Shown here: piece by piece, positions 23,405 through 31,824 of the stretch | Position numbering within the stretch: the stretch's first letter is position 1 | Layout: the number at the start of each line of letters is the position of its first letter | NCBI GenBank assembly: GCA_022241605.1 | Contig: JAKOMQ010000004.1 | Location: 1 to 64,000 of the forward strand | DNA: 64,000 nucleotides | Direction of reading: 5' to 3' | Source: Aquimonas sp. | Lineage (GTDB): Bacteria; Pseudomonadota; Gammaproteobacteria; Xanthomonadales; Xanthomonadaceae | Notes under the pieces: model-generated | The model's input: only the letters and a program-made list of their open reading frames with translations | Told to the model about the DNA's origin: nothing | Databases searched by the model: none | Translations under genes and position numbers: made by a program

Positions 23405-23440
23405 GCTTTACCAGACATAAAGTCCGCTAAAGCAGACACA
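23405..23440 (+). promoter_or_regulatory. Possible operator: 21 bp-spaced direct repeat
   Basis: GCTTTACCAGACATA (23405-23419) and GCTAAAGCAGACACA (23426-23440) are direct repeats spaced exactly 21 bp, two helical turns, and end at the start codon of the 23440 gene. This could be a binding site for the XRE-family regulator encoded at 24051. The region is also unusually AT-rich (GATAACTATGTACG upstream). Confidence 0.35.
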
Positions 23441-24054
23441 TGCTCAAGATCCTCTGCGTCCTGATCTCAGCCTTCTGTCTTGGGCTCGCGCTGGCCGCAC
23501 TCGCAGGCCGACTGCCGCTGCCGGCCGGAGTGGGCGGCGCGCTGATCATGCTCATCGCCGCGGTGGCTGTGCGCCGCCGCTGGGGGCTGCTGGCTGAAGC
23601 CGCTCCGGGCACGCCGGAGCGCCAGCTGTGGGTGTCTCTGGGCGGCACTGCGATCGTGGCCGGCCATCTGCTGGCGGCGATGTGGCATATCGGACCGCGC
23701 ATGGTGATGCACACGCCGACGGTGCACGCGCTTGGTATCGACAGCTGGACTCTCGTCGCCGCCGCGGTGCTTGCCTACTGGATCGCCCGCGAACCGCAGC
23801 CACGCGCGGATGAGCGAGATGTCTGGATCGGCACCTTCGGGCTGCGCGCGGCGCACCACGCGCTCGTGGCGGTCCTGATCGTCCAGATCCTTGCACTCGG
23901 CTTCATCCGTGAAGGCTGGATCGGCGAGCTCTCGCACCCGTCCATCGCCCACGGGCTGATCCTTGCCCTGCTGGCATCGAATCTTGCCGACGCCATCGCC
24001 CGCCTTTGGCGGTATGCGCGGGAAGCCGAAGCCGCAGACGAGGGCGCGGAATGA
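23440..24054 (+). CDS. Integral membrane protein paired with an XRE regulator
   Basis: A 204-residue protein with about six hydrophobic segments: near 4-24, 28-44, 65-90, 100-116, 135-157 and 167-186. I do not recognise a named family with confidence; it resembles DUF2178-type membrane proteins that occur next to small XRE regulators. Its last bases overlap the start of the regulator gene (ATGA), so the two are translationally coupled. A possible operator sits over its start codon. No good ribosome-binding site is visible. Confidence 0.7.
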   Translation: MLKILCVLISAFCLGLALAALAGRLPLPAGVGGALIMLIAAVAVRRRWGLLAEAAPGTPERQLWVSLGGTAIVAGHLLAAMWHIGPRMVMHTPTVHALGIDSWTLVAAAVLAYWIAREPQPRADERDVWIGTFGLRAAHHALVAVLIVQILALGFIREGWIGELSHPSIAHGLILALLASNLADAIARLWRYAREAEAADEGAE

Positions 24055-24278
24055 GCGCTACGCCCATCGGCAATCACCTGCGGCGGCTGCGCTTCGAGCA
24101 CGGGGAGCTCTCGCAGGAAGCGCTGGCTCGCGCGGTCGGCGTGACCCGCCAGACCATCATCGCGATCGAGGGCGGGCGTTACGCGCCTTCGCTGGAGTTG
24201 GCGATGCGCTTGGCCCGTGTGTTCAAGCGTGGAGTCGATGAGGTGTTCTTCTGGCAGGAGTACTCGCCACCGAAATAG
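24051..24278 (+). CDS. Small XRE-family transcriptional regulator
   Basis: A 75-residue helix-turn-helix protein, essentially one Cro/CI domain. It starts NHLRRLRFEHGELSQEALAR, has the recognition region GVTRQTIIAIEGGRYAPSLE, and ends MRLARVFKRGVDEVFFWQ. This YgzD/Xre-like type commonly accompanies a membrane protein, as here, with a 4 bp overlap. It probably represses or activates its own two-gene operon, perhaps through the repeats at 23405-23440. Confidence 0.9.
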   Translation: MSATPIGNHLRRLRFEHGELSQEALARAVGVTRQTIIAIEGGRYAPSLELAMRLARVFKRGVDEVFFWQEYSPPK

Positions 24279-24393
24279 GCATTGCCATCGCATCGCGCGA
24301 CGAATCGTGGCTGCGTTTGCCGCGCCTAGTTCAGCGCAAAGCCCCACTCCGACGGCTTACTCAGCGCCTCACCCCTCCCTGGAACACAAGAAC

Positions 24394-25314
24394 ATGCCAA
24401 GTCGCCTGCCGTCGCTACTGCTGAAGACGTCCCTGTGGACGCTGGCCGCCCTGCTCGCGCTGGTCGCACTCGCCGTGGCCTACGTGCTCTACAACGTCCA
24501 TAGCTTCGATACCGAAACCTTGCCAGCCCGCCACGGTCAGGTCGATGCGCGCTTGTTCGCCCGCGACAGGGACGCACAACCCTTGATCGTCGGGCTCGGA
24601 GGCGCCGAGGGTGGCAACACTTGGGCTCGCGCCTTCTGGAAGCCGCAGCGCGAGCGCTTTCTTGATCAGGGCTACGCCTTCCTGGCGATCGGCTATTTCG
24701 GCCTGCCCAACACGCCGGCCGCACTCGATCGCATTGCGCTCGACGGGGTGCACGCAGCGATCCGGAACGCCCAGCAGGATCCACGCGTCAGTTTCGAGTG
24801 CGTGATCCTGCTTGGCGGCTCCAAGGGCGCTGAGCTTGCGCTCGTGATGGCAGCCCACTACCCGGACATCGATGCGGTGATCGCGCTGGCGCCCGGCGAT
24901 ACGGTGTTTCCGGCGCATACCGACGCGATGACCACGTCCTCGTGGTCGAAGGATGGACAACCCCTTCCGTTCGCGCCGATGCCGTGGTCGGCCACGCTGG
25001 ACCTGCTCGGCGGCAATCTCCATGCGGTCATGCAGCGCGTGCTCGCACAGCCCGAGGCGGAGGCTGCCCGCATTCCGGTGGAGCGTATGCAGGCGGCGCT
25101 GCTGCTGGTCGCCGCCGACAGCGACGAGATGTGGCCCTCGGTGTGGATGGCGAAGCGCCTGATGGCCCGACTGGACGAGGCAGGGAACCCGTTCCCGCGA
25201 ACGCTGATCGAAATCGAGGGCGACCATGCCGCGGTCACCCGTCAGTTCGATCAGGTAGAGGCGTTTCTGGAAGCCCAGATGAACTCACGTCCCGCCTGTG
25301 CGTCCGACCGATGA
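24394..25314 (+). CDS. Alpha/beta hydrolase, BAAT/acyl-CoA thioester hydrolase C-terminal type
   Basis: A 306-residue protein with an N-terminal membrane anchor or signal (about 12-33) and an alpha/beta hydrolase domain. The nucleophile is likely S143 in GGSKG (141-145). The acid is likely in LLLVAADSDEMWPS and the histidine in EIEGDHAAV, the order expected of the fold. GGAEGGNTW in the oxyanion region and the GGSKG elbow match the BAAT C-terminal family. The substrate is unknown. ATG at 24394 begins the hydrophobic N-terminus. About 30 bp after its stop begins a decayed ABC-ATPase fragment. Confidence 0.8.
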   Translation: MPSRLPSLLLKTSLWTLAALLALVALAVAYVLYNVHSFDTETLPARHGQVDARLFARDRDAQPLIVGLGGAEGGNTWARAFWKPQRERFLDQGYAFLAIGYFGLPNTPAALDRIALDGVHAAIRNAQQDPRVSFECVILLGGSKGAELALVMAAHYPDIDAVIALAPGDTVFPAHTDAMTTSSWSKDGQPLPFAPMPWSATLDLLGGNLHAVMQRVLAQPEAEAARIPVERMQAALLLVAADSDEMWPSVWMAKRLMARLDEAGNPFPRTLIEIEGDHAAVTRQFDQVEAFLEAQMNSRPACASDR

Positions 25315-25346
25315 GCCGCGCAGCAGTCGACGAGAGGATCGGCTAG

Positions 25347-25523
25347 GCCCCGCTCTAGCGCTTCCACGACGTGGGCTCCTGCCACATCCGCATCGATGGC
25401 GCGGACCTGCTCGACTACACCCAGGACAGCCTGCGTGCCGCCACCCGCATCGTTCCGCAGGACACGGTGCTGTTCAACGACAGCATCCGCTACAACATCC
25501 GCTATGGCCACGTCGACGTCGTC
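25347..25523 (+). pseudogene. Fragment of an Atm1-type ABC ATPase
   Basis: About 175 bp closely resembling 22690-22869 of the Atm1-type gene, covering residues roughly 398-456 (after Walker A through the Q-loop; shared [20 protein letters not shown]). The frame carries TAG where the intact gene has a tyrosine codon (L-stop-RFHDVG), and neither Walker A nor the signature is present. By-eye nucleotide identity is well below 100%, so it is an old copy or the remnant of a paralogue. It ends where it overlaps the 3' end of the YeeE/YedE gene on the opposite strand. Confidence 0.85.
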
Positions 25524-26698
25524 AGCCGACGCTGCACGCCCAGGCTGATCCATACCGCCGCCACCATGGCCGCGCCGAACACCCAGCCGGACAACGCGAA
25601 GGCCGAGATGCCGGACAGCACCGTGCCGACGGTGCAGCCCAGGCCCACCATCGAGCTCCAGCCCATCAGCACGCCGCCCGCGAGCGCCAGCGGATAGCGG
25701 TGCCAGGCCACCGCCTGCGGCCTGAACTGCCCGGCCGCCGTGGCCGCGGCCAGGCTGCCGGCGACCAGCGCCAGCACGAACACGCCGTTGCTGGTCATCA
25801 GGCTTTGGATAACCTCGGTGGCGCAGCCGGAGAAGCCGTCCAGGCCCGGCAGGCGACCGCTGATCCAGCCTTGGGCTTCGGCCACGGTGCGTGCGCGGCT
25901 GCCGAGTTCGGCGGTGACGCCCAGCGGCTCGGTGCGGAAGTAGGCGAAGGTGCCCAGCAGGCCGATGCCGATGCCGCCCAGCCAAGTCGGCCAGCGTTCG
26001 ACCAGCACCGCGCGCGCCACCTCGCGCAGGGAGCTGCGTCCAGCTTCGCGCGCTGGCCGCGGCGCCAGCCCGCGCAGCAGCCACAGGGCCAGCGCGCCCA
26101 GCAGGGCGGCCTGCAGCAGGGCCGCGCCGCTGTAGCCCAAGGTCGCGGGCAGCCAGACCACCGGCGCCACCGACAGGGTGGATTCGTACAGCGGTTGCCA
26201 GCTGAGGAAGCCCAGCGCGAAACCGGCGATTGCGCCGAGCAGGGCCAGTGGCGCCAGCACGGAGCCCTCGCCCAGGCGGTAGAGCTGGGCGCTCAGACAC
26301 GAGCCCGACAGCGTCATGCCCACGCCGAACGCGGCGCCGGCAGCGACCAGCACCCAGCTCACCGGCCCGATGTGCGCATCCGGCGGCAGTCGGCCCAGGC
26401 CGGGGTCGGCCACCCAGGCGCCGAACAGCACCAGGTAGCCCAGGCTGCCCACCGCCAGCGCCGCCAGCAGGCCGAGCACGCCCTGCGTGCCGCGGCCTTC
26501 GAAGGCATCGCGCAGGTTGCAGAAGAAGCAGAAGCGCGAGCGCTGCAGCAGCACGCCGAAGGCGAGCCCGGCCAGCAGGGTGAACACCGGGTCGCGGCCG
26601 AGGTCCTGGCGGCCGTCGAGGGCGCCCGCCGCCAGCACCGCAGCCAGCACGACCGCGAGCGGGACCAGCACCCTCGGGAGCAGGGTGAGCGTGGGCAT
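25502..26698 (-). CDS. YeeE/YedE-family (TsuA-like) sulfur-compound transporter
   Basis: A 398-residue protein with about ten membrane helices in two pseudo-repeats. Conserved cysteine motifs are [30 protein letters not shown] and [13 protein letters not shown]; in the family these cysteines pass thiosulfate-like ions across the membrane. It closes a three-gene minus-strand operon with a cysteine synthase (7 bp gap) and a periplasmic rhodanese, fitting thiosulfate or sulfane-sulfur uptake for cysteine synthesis. Its last residues (TTSTWP) and stop codon lie within the antisense of the ABC fragment, so the original C-terminus was probably replaced by recombination. Confidence 0.87.
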   Translation of the reverse strand: MPTLTLLPRVLVPLAVVLAAVLAAGALDGRQDLGRDPVFTLLAGLAFGVLLQRSRFCFFCNLRDAFEGRGTQGVLGLLAALAVGSLGYLVLFGAWVADPGLGRLPPDAHIGPVSWVLVAAGAAFGVGMTLSGSCLSAQLYRLGEGSVLAPLALLGAIAGFALGFLSWQPLYESTLSVAPVVWLPATLGYSGAALLQAALLGALALWLLRGLAPRPAREAGRSSLREVARAVLVERWPTWLGGIGIGLLGTFAYFRTEPLGVTAELGSRARTVAEAQGWISGRLPGLDGFSGCATEVIQSLMTSNGVFVLALVAGSLAAATAAGQFRPQAVAWHRYPLALAGGVLMGWSSMVGLGCTVGTVLSGISAFALSGWVFGAAMVAAVWISLGVQRRLTTSTWP

Positions 26699-26705
26699 GC
26701 GAGGC

Positions 26706-27737
26706 TCAGCCCGTCGCGCGCAGCGCGGCGGGCGCCTCGCCGCGCGTCAGCCAAGGGGGCGGCGGCAGGCCGCGCTCGGCAAGGAAGTCGAGGTTGAACA
26801 GTCGTGACTCGTAGCGGCTGGCGCTGTCGCAGAGAATGGTCAGGATGCGGTGGCCGGGGCCCAGCGCGCGTGCCAGCCGGATCGCGCCAGCCACGTTGAT
26901 GCCGCTGGAGGCGCCCAGGTACAGGCCCTCGCGCCCGATCAGGTCCCACAGCACCGGCAGCAGTTCGCTGTCGGGGATGGTCCAGGCCTCGTCGATGCGC
27001 GCGCCTTCAAGGTTGCCGGTGACGCGGTTCTGGCCGATGCCCTCGGTGATCGAACTGCCCGAAGACTTGATCTCGCCGTGCTTGACCCAGTGGCAAATGC
27101 CCGCGCCCTCGGGATCGGCCGCGGCGGTGACGATGCCGGCGCGGCGCGCCTTCAGCCAGGACGCCATGCCGGCGAGCGTGCCGCCGGTGCCGACCGCGCA
27201 GACGAAGCCATCGATGCGGCCGTCGAGCTGCTGCCAGGCCTCCGGCGCGGTTGATCGCTCGTGGCCTTCGCGGTTGGAGGGGTTGTCCCACTGGTTGGCG
27301 TAGAACACGCCGTGCTCGCTGTGCAGCGATCCGGCCAGGCGCCGGGCCTGATGCACGTAGTTGTCCGGGTTGCTGTAGGGCGCGGCGGGCACGGTGCGCA
27401 GGTCGGCGCCCGCCGCGCGCAGGGCGGACTTCTTGCCCTCCGACTGGGTCTCGGGCATCACGATGATCGTCGACAGCCCCAGCGCATTGCCGGCAAGCGT
27501 CAGGCCGATGCCGGTGTTGCCGGCGGTGCCCTCGACTACGAGGCCGCCGGGCTCGATGTCGCCGCGCGCCAGCGCGTCCAGCAGCATGTACTTGGCAGCG
27601 CGGTCCTTGACCGAACCGCCGGGGTTCATGAACTCGCACTTGCCGTAGATCTCGCAGCCGGTCAGCTCCGAGGCCAGGCGCAGGCGGATGATCGGCGTGT
27701 TGCCGACGGCGTCGAGAAAGTGGGCGTGGGTGTGCAT
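26706..27737 (-). CDS. Cysteine synthase family protein (O-acetylserine sulfhydrylase-like)
   Basis: A 343-residue fold-type II PLP enzyme. The PLP lysine is K44 in GGSVKDRAAKY, the substrate loop is EGTAGNTGIGL (69-79), and the glycine loop is VGTGGTL. It makes cysteine from O-acetylserine with sulfide or, in the CysM mode, thiosulfate. It lies between a rhodanese and a YeeE/YedE transporter in one operon, so thiosulfate-derived sulfur is a likely substrate. The protein is slightly longer than CysK, and the ending (from PPPPWLTRGEAPAALRATG) is variable. The CysK or CysM label is not decidable by eye, so no symbol is given. Confidence 0.9.
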   Translation of the reverse strand: MHTHAHFLDAVGNTPIIRLRLASELTGCEIYGKCEFMNPGGSVKDRAAKYMLLDALARGDIEPGGLVVEGTAGNTGIGLTLAGNALGLSTIIVMPETQSEGKKSALRAAGADLRTVPAAPYSNPDNYVHQARRLAGSLHSEHGVFYANQWDNPSNREGHERSTAPEAWQQLDGRIDGFVCAVGTGGTLAGMASWLKARRAGIVTAAADPEGAGICHWVKHGEIKSSGSSITEGIGQNRVTGNLEGARIDEAWTIPDSELLPVLWDLIGREGLYLGASSGINVAGAIRLARALGPGHRILTILCDSASRYESRLFNLDFLAERGLPPPPWLTRGEAPAALRATG

Positions 27738-27831
27738 GTTCGGGTTCCGGTGCTGCGCTGCTGCCTGTACGTCAGCCGGCCACCGCGCTCGCGCACGATG
27801 GCCGGCCGATGCGGGGTCGGTTGCAGGTGAC

Positions 27832-28761
27832 TCAGGTGCCGCCCCAGACGGTGCCGGCGGGGTTGGCGATCGGCACGCCCACGGCGTTGCCGTACTCGGT
27901 CCAGGAGCCGTCGTACTGGCGCGCCTCGTAGCCCAGGATCTGGGTCAGCACGAACCAGCTGTGCGCCGAGCGCTCGCCGATCCGGCAGTAGACGATCACC
28001 GGCTGGCTGCCGTCGATGCCGATCTCGGCATACAGCTGGCGCAGCTCCTCGGCTGATTTGAAGGTGCCGTCCTCGCGCACCACGCTGCCCCAGGGCACGT
28101 TCTTGGCGCCGGGAATGTGGCCGGCGCGGATCGCCAGCTCCTGCACGCCCTGCGGCGCGAAGATGCGGCCCTCGAACTCCGCCGGCGAGCGGATGTCGAG
28201 CAGCTTGGCCTGGTGCTCGCCCTCGACCACCTGCAGCACGTCGGACAGCCGCGCGCGCAGTTCGCGGTTCACTTCGGCCACGCGGTACTGGCTGGCGGCG
28301 TGGCGGGCGGGGCGGCTTGCGAGCTCGCGGTTCTGGCGCTCCCACAGGCCGCGGCCGCCATCCAGCAGGCGCACGTCGGCGTGGCCGTAGTACTTGAAAA
28401 TCCAGGCGCCCCAGGCGGCGAACCAGTTGTTCTGGTCGCCGTAGAGCACGACCGTGGTGTCGGGGGTGATGCCGGCGCGGGAGAGCAGGGCCTCCCAGTT
28501 GTCCTGGCTGGCGATGTCGCGGCGGACCGGATCGACCAGGTCCAGATGCCAGCGGAAATTGACTGCACCGGGGATGTGGCCGCGCTCGAACTTTCCGGGC
28601 TCCACGCTGACCTCGATCACGCGGACATCGGGATTGGCGAGGTTGTCGGCCAGCCAGTCGGTGCTGACCAGGGCGCCACTCGCCCAGGCGGTCGAGCCGA
28701 GGAGCAGCGCGACCAGCGCCAGCAGGGCGCGGGGCAGGCGGTGTCGCAACAGGGTCTTCAT
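27832..28761 (-). CDS. Periplasmic tandem-rhodanese sulfurtransferase
   Basis: A 309-residue protein with a signal peptide (about 1-28, cut after TAWA) and two rhodanese domains. The C-terminal domain carries the catalytic cysteine C259 in the loop CRIGERS. The equivalent N-terminal loop reads YGDQNN without cysteine, so that domain is inactive, as is usual in two-domain thiosulfate sulfurtransferases. It would transfer sulfane sulfur from thiosulfate in the periplasm. It is first in the operon with cysteine synthase and the YeeE/YedE transporter. ATG at 28761 is fixed by the signal peptide. Confidence 0.9.
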   Translation of the reverse strand: MKTLLRHRLPRALLALVALLLGSTAWASGALVSTDWLADNLANPDVRVIEVSVEPGKFERGHIPGAVNFRWHLDLVDPVRRDIASQDNWEALLSRAGITPDTTVVLYGDQNNWFAAWGAWIFKYYGHADVRLLDGGRGLWERQNRELASRPARHAASQYRVAEVNRELRARLSDVLQVVEGEHQAKLLDIRSPAEFEGRIFAPQGVQELAIRAGHIPGAKNVPWGSVVREDGTFKSAEELRQLYAEIGIDGSQPVIVYCRIGERSAHSWFVLTQILGYEARQYDGSWTEYGNAVGVPIANPAGTVWGGT

Positions 28762-28966
28762 GGCGGATCTCCAGCGCGCCCGGGGCAGGGGATGCGGGCG
28801 GAGATGCAGGCTAGCGAGGCAGCCTCCGACGCGTGCGGAGGATTCGAGCGGGTCATATGACCGCGGGGCATTTGCTCGAGTCTGGCCCACACGCAGTGCG
28901 CCGGCTCAAGCCGTGCCCTGCAGCAGCCATCGCGCCGATCGCGATCTCTGAAGGGAGGCGCGGCGA

Positions 28967-28996
28967 CCCGAGGAGGCAGAACCGTGCCGCCTCGGG
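28967..28996 (-). terminator. Hairpin downstream of the secreted repeat protein gene
   Basis: CCCGAGGAGGCA and TGCCGCCTCGGG pair with one mismatch over a GAACCG loop, about 32 bp past the stop of the gene at 29029. There is no long T-run. The rest of 28762-29028 shows nothing notable. Confidence 0.5.
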
Positions 28997-29028
28997 CGCT
29001 GGTGCTCGATTCGCCCTGCCGGCGCGCG

Positions 29029-31296
29029 CTACTGCTCGAAGCCGTCCTCGAACAGCACGCCATCAGTCCGATAGAAGGCGGCATACGTCCCGCTGGCCGT
29101 GGCCGACAGCGCGAAGACCTGATCGCCCACCATGTAGATCCACTTGGCCTGCACCGCGTCGCCGCCGCGGCGAGGCCATTCGGGGTCGACTTCGCCATCG
29201 GTCGTGGCGACGCGGAACACGCGGGCTGGCCGGTTGCCGCTGCTGTCCAGCGGCCCGAAGCCGCCGAGATAGGCGTACTGGGCCTGTTCGTCCAGGGCAA
29301 GGCCGCCAGGCGCCCAGTGGTCGGCCAAGGTGCTCAACACCTCACCTTCCGGCGCGCCCGCGGGATCGATCCGTCGGATCGACCAGGGTGGCTGCGCGGT
29401 GGTCTGGCCCGGAAAGCTGGCATAGATCACTCCGCTTGCCCGGTGCACATCGAAGCCCCCGACTTCGGCGAGGGGAGCGCTGCGGTCCGGCCCGAGGCCG
29501 ATTGCGGATCCCGGACCGGGAAGCCAGCGATAGAGCATGCGGACCGGCGGCGAGGACGACGGCGGTGGCCAGAACCCGACGCCCCCCACGCTGGAAAACG
29601 CGTTGGGTGGAGGCGGTCCACGATCGAGCACGGCGAACCCGCTGGCATCGACGGCGATGCGGCGCGTAGTTCCGAAGGGGAGCCCAGTCGACGTGGAGTT
29701 TTGCCCAGCGAACCCGGTGCCCGACCGAAGGCTATTGCGTCTGGCAAGTAACGGCCCATCGTCATGACTGACGATGCCGGATTTGAATTGCGTGTCCAGG
29801 TTGATGTTGGAGTAAGTATCCCAGGGCAGGCGCGCCCCGTCGTTCACGCGAACCCCACCGACGATCCACTCACCTTCCGGGAATTGTTCGCCCCAGTCCT
29901 GCGGGCGCGGCATCGGTCTGGAGAGGCTGGTGTAGAGCAGATTGCCGTCGGGCGTCAGCGAGAACGCATCCGGCGTGCCGAAGAAGTCCATGAAGGGGCC
30001 ATCAATCCGCTGGCCCTGTGCGTTGAGGCGGAGCGTTCCCCAGAGCCGGCTGCCCGACACTGCATGGGTGAATTCTCCGAACACCAGGGTGCCGCCAGAA
30101 CCGATGGGAATTGCGCCATACAGGGCCACGTTCTCAGTCGTGCCGAGCGCAGCAAGGCTGGCGGCGGGCGCTCCGCTTTCGGCGGAAAGTGCCAGCGCCC
30201 CGATGGCACCCGTCTGCGAGGAACGCATGGACCCGAGCAGGATCAGGCGCTCGCCCGACAGGATCATGCGCGCGCCGCGGCCGGCGATTTGCGGCGAGGC
30301 GAAGCCCGGGGCGACGCTGTTGCTCGCTGGGTCGTCGAACCTGACGAGCCCACTGAGCGACGGAGCCACATTTGGTCCAAGCGATGAGGGCCAGCCGGTC
30401 AACACATAGGGGCGATCCTGCGCATCGAAGGCGATTTGTTCCACATTGATGTTTGCCCACGAAAAGAAAGAGTACTCGGTGGTGCCGTCCTCCCGCAGGC
30501 GGTGGACCTGGTCGCTGGCGCTGACGAAAACCGCGCCCGTCGAGTCCAGGGCGATTGCCCTGACATGGTACGAGGACCAGCGGCCTCCGACGATTGGCCG
30601 CGCCGCGAACGCGGTATCCACAGTGAGCGTTCCCGCATTGAGCCGGATCAAGCCACGGCGCAGGCTGCCGTTGACGAACTCGAAGGCACCGCCGACAAGA
30701 ACGCGGCCATCGTCGAGGATCTGGATGTCGAACACCGCGTCGCTCAAGCGATGCAGCACCTGGTAGGCGCCTGAGGTGGTATCGATGAGCAGCAGCTCAC
30801 GCGTGCTGTTCGTACCCGGGCGATGAACCGCAAGCAGGTCGCCATTTGGCAGGACGGCGAGATTCTCGATAGCGCCAGGGCTTGACTGCCCATTGCCGGG
30901 CGAGAGCGCCCATACATCTAGCTGGCCCCCGAGGCTCAGTCGCGCAAGGCGCGGTCGATCCAGACCCTCGATGCTGGTGAAGCCGCCTCCAACGTACAGC
31001 CACTGCCCGTCGGCATCGAAGGCAACAGCCAGCGCGCTCTCAATGGCAGGGCCCCAGCCCTGCACACGCTCAAGCTGCGCGTTGAACCGCAGCATGCGGC
31101 TGTCGACCGCGTTACTGCCGACATGGGTGGTGTCACTGGCGATAACGAATCCGCCGTCCGGCAGCACCGCCACATCGTGAACCGTGCTGGGCTTCAGCAG
31201 CACCTCATCTACGAGGCGTGCCTGAGCGAAGACCTCTTGAGCGGGAGTCGACGCGAGCAGAAAGCAAAGCCAGCATCCGACAAAGAGTCGAAACAT
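29029..31296 (-). CDS. Secreted beta-propeller/delta-60-repeat-like protein
   Basis: A 755-residue exported protein with a signal peptide (MFRLFVGCWLCFLLASTPAQ, then EVFAQA). The body consists of repeated blade-like units such as VHDVAVLPDGGFVIASDT, AVAFDADGQWLYVGGGFTSI and ILDDGRVLVGGAFEFVNG, which follow the delta-60 repeat/propeller pattern. It ends GVLFEDGFEQ; an F-x-DGFE tail recurs on secreted proteins of Xanthomonadales as I remember them and may be a sorting tag. ATG at 31296 is preferred to an in-frame GTG at 31308 because AGGTGGA lies just upstream of it. No enzyme motif is seen; a surface or structural role is a guess. Confidence 0.78.
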   Translation of the reverse strand: MFRLFVGCWLCFLLASTPAQEVFAQARLVDEVLLKPSTVHDVAVLPDGGFVIASDTTHVGSNAVDSRMLRFNAQLERVQGWGPAIESALAVAFDADGQWLYVGGGFTSIEGLDRPRLARLSLGGQLDVWALSPGNGQSSPGAIENLAVLPNGDLLAVHRPGTNSTRELLLIDTTSGAYQVLHRLSDAVFDIQILDDGRVLVGGAFEFVNGSLRRGLIRLNAGTLTVDTAFAARPIVGGRWSSYHVRAIALDSTGAVFVSASDQVHRLREDGTTEYSFFSWANINVEQIAFDAQDRPYVLTGWPSSLGPNVAPSLSGLVRFDDPASNSVAPGFASPQIAGRGARMILSGERLILLGSMRSSQTGAIGALALSAESGAPAASLAALGTTENVALYGAIPIGSGGTLVFGEFTHAVSGSRLWGTLRLNAQGQRIDGPFMDFFGTPDAFSLTPDGNLLYTSLSRPMPRPQDWGEQFPEGEWIVGGVRVNDGARLPWDTYSNINLDTQFKSGIVSHDDGPLLARRNSLRSGTGFAGQNSTSTGLPFGTTRRIAVDASGFAVLDRGPPPPNAFSSVGGVGFWPPPSSSPPVRMLYRWLPGPGSAIGLGPDRSAPLAEVGGFDVHRASGVIYASFPGQTTAQPPWSIRRIDPAGAPEGEVLSTLADHWAPGGLALDEQAQYAYLGGFGPLDSSGNRPARVFRVATTDGEVDPEWPRRGGDAVQAKWIYMVGDQVFALSATASGTYAAFYRTDGVLFEDGFEQ

Positions 31297-31824
31297 GAAT
31301 GCGTCCACCTGATTGAAATGAAAGAAGATGCCTGCGCGTTACCGCGCGCGCCGGATCTTGCCAGAAATTCCCCAGCCGCGCGTCGAGGGTGAGGCCGTCC
31401 ACGCCGCAGCGCCACAAACCGCTGGCGCCGGGCCTTGAGGCAAGGCTTGAGGGTGCCGGCAGCGGACAGCCCTCGGGGCTGCTGGCTTCGGGGGCCGCGT
31501 CTGCCTCGTTAGCGTCTCGAGTGAGCGTGCCCAGCACAGACTCTGGCTCGACCAGCAGCTGGCCAAGCCAGGTGCCCAGCTGCAGGTTGGGATCGGCGTG
31601 ACCCACCCGGGCTCGTGCTAGTGCGGCTTCATCCTCGCGTGGCCTAGCCATTCCGCGCGTACCTGGCTCAAGCCGTCGCGCCTCTGGGCAGCGCCCGCCG
31701 CCTGTGTTCTTAAGCGAACAGACGCCGCCCGGTTTCGCTGTCAGCGTGGGCGGCGTCCCACCGCGGATGTTCACATCCATCGACAGGTTGCGGGCCGCTC
31801 CCACCCGAGAGATGCAGAGGCCGC
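31297..31824. other. Intergenic region, 528 bp, no gene assigned
   Basis: This lies between the divergent secreted-protein and diguanylate cyclase genes. A frame on the minus strand is open for most of it, but its translation is proline/arginine-rich, lacks domain structure and runs past the start of the secreted-protein gene in another frame. I see no RNA gene. The AT-richer stretch at 31305-31335 could hold the promoter of the secreted protein. GAGAGATGCAGAGG just before 31825 provides the ribosome-binding site of the next gene. Confidence 0.4.

Noticed and set aside
31209-31804. Possible 199-residue minus-strand gene
   Set aside because: No ribosome-binding site or recognisable domain; it overlaps the signal-peptide region of the secreted protein in another frame.
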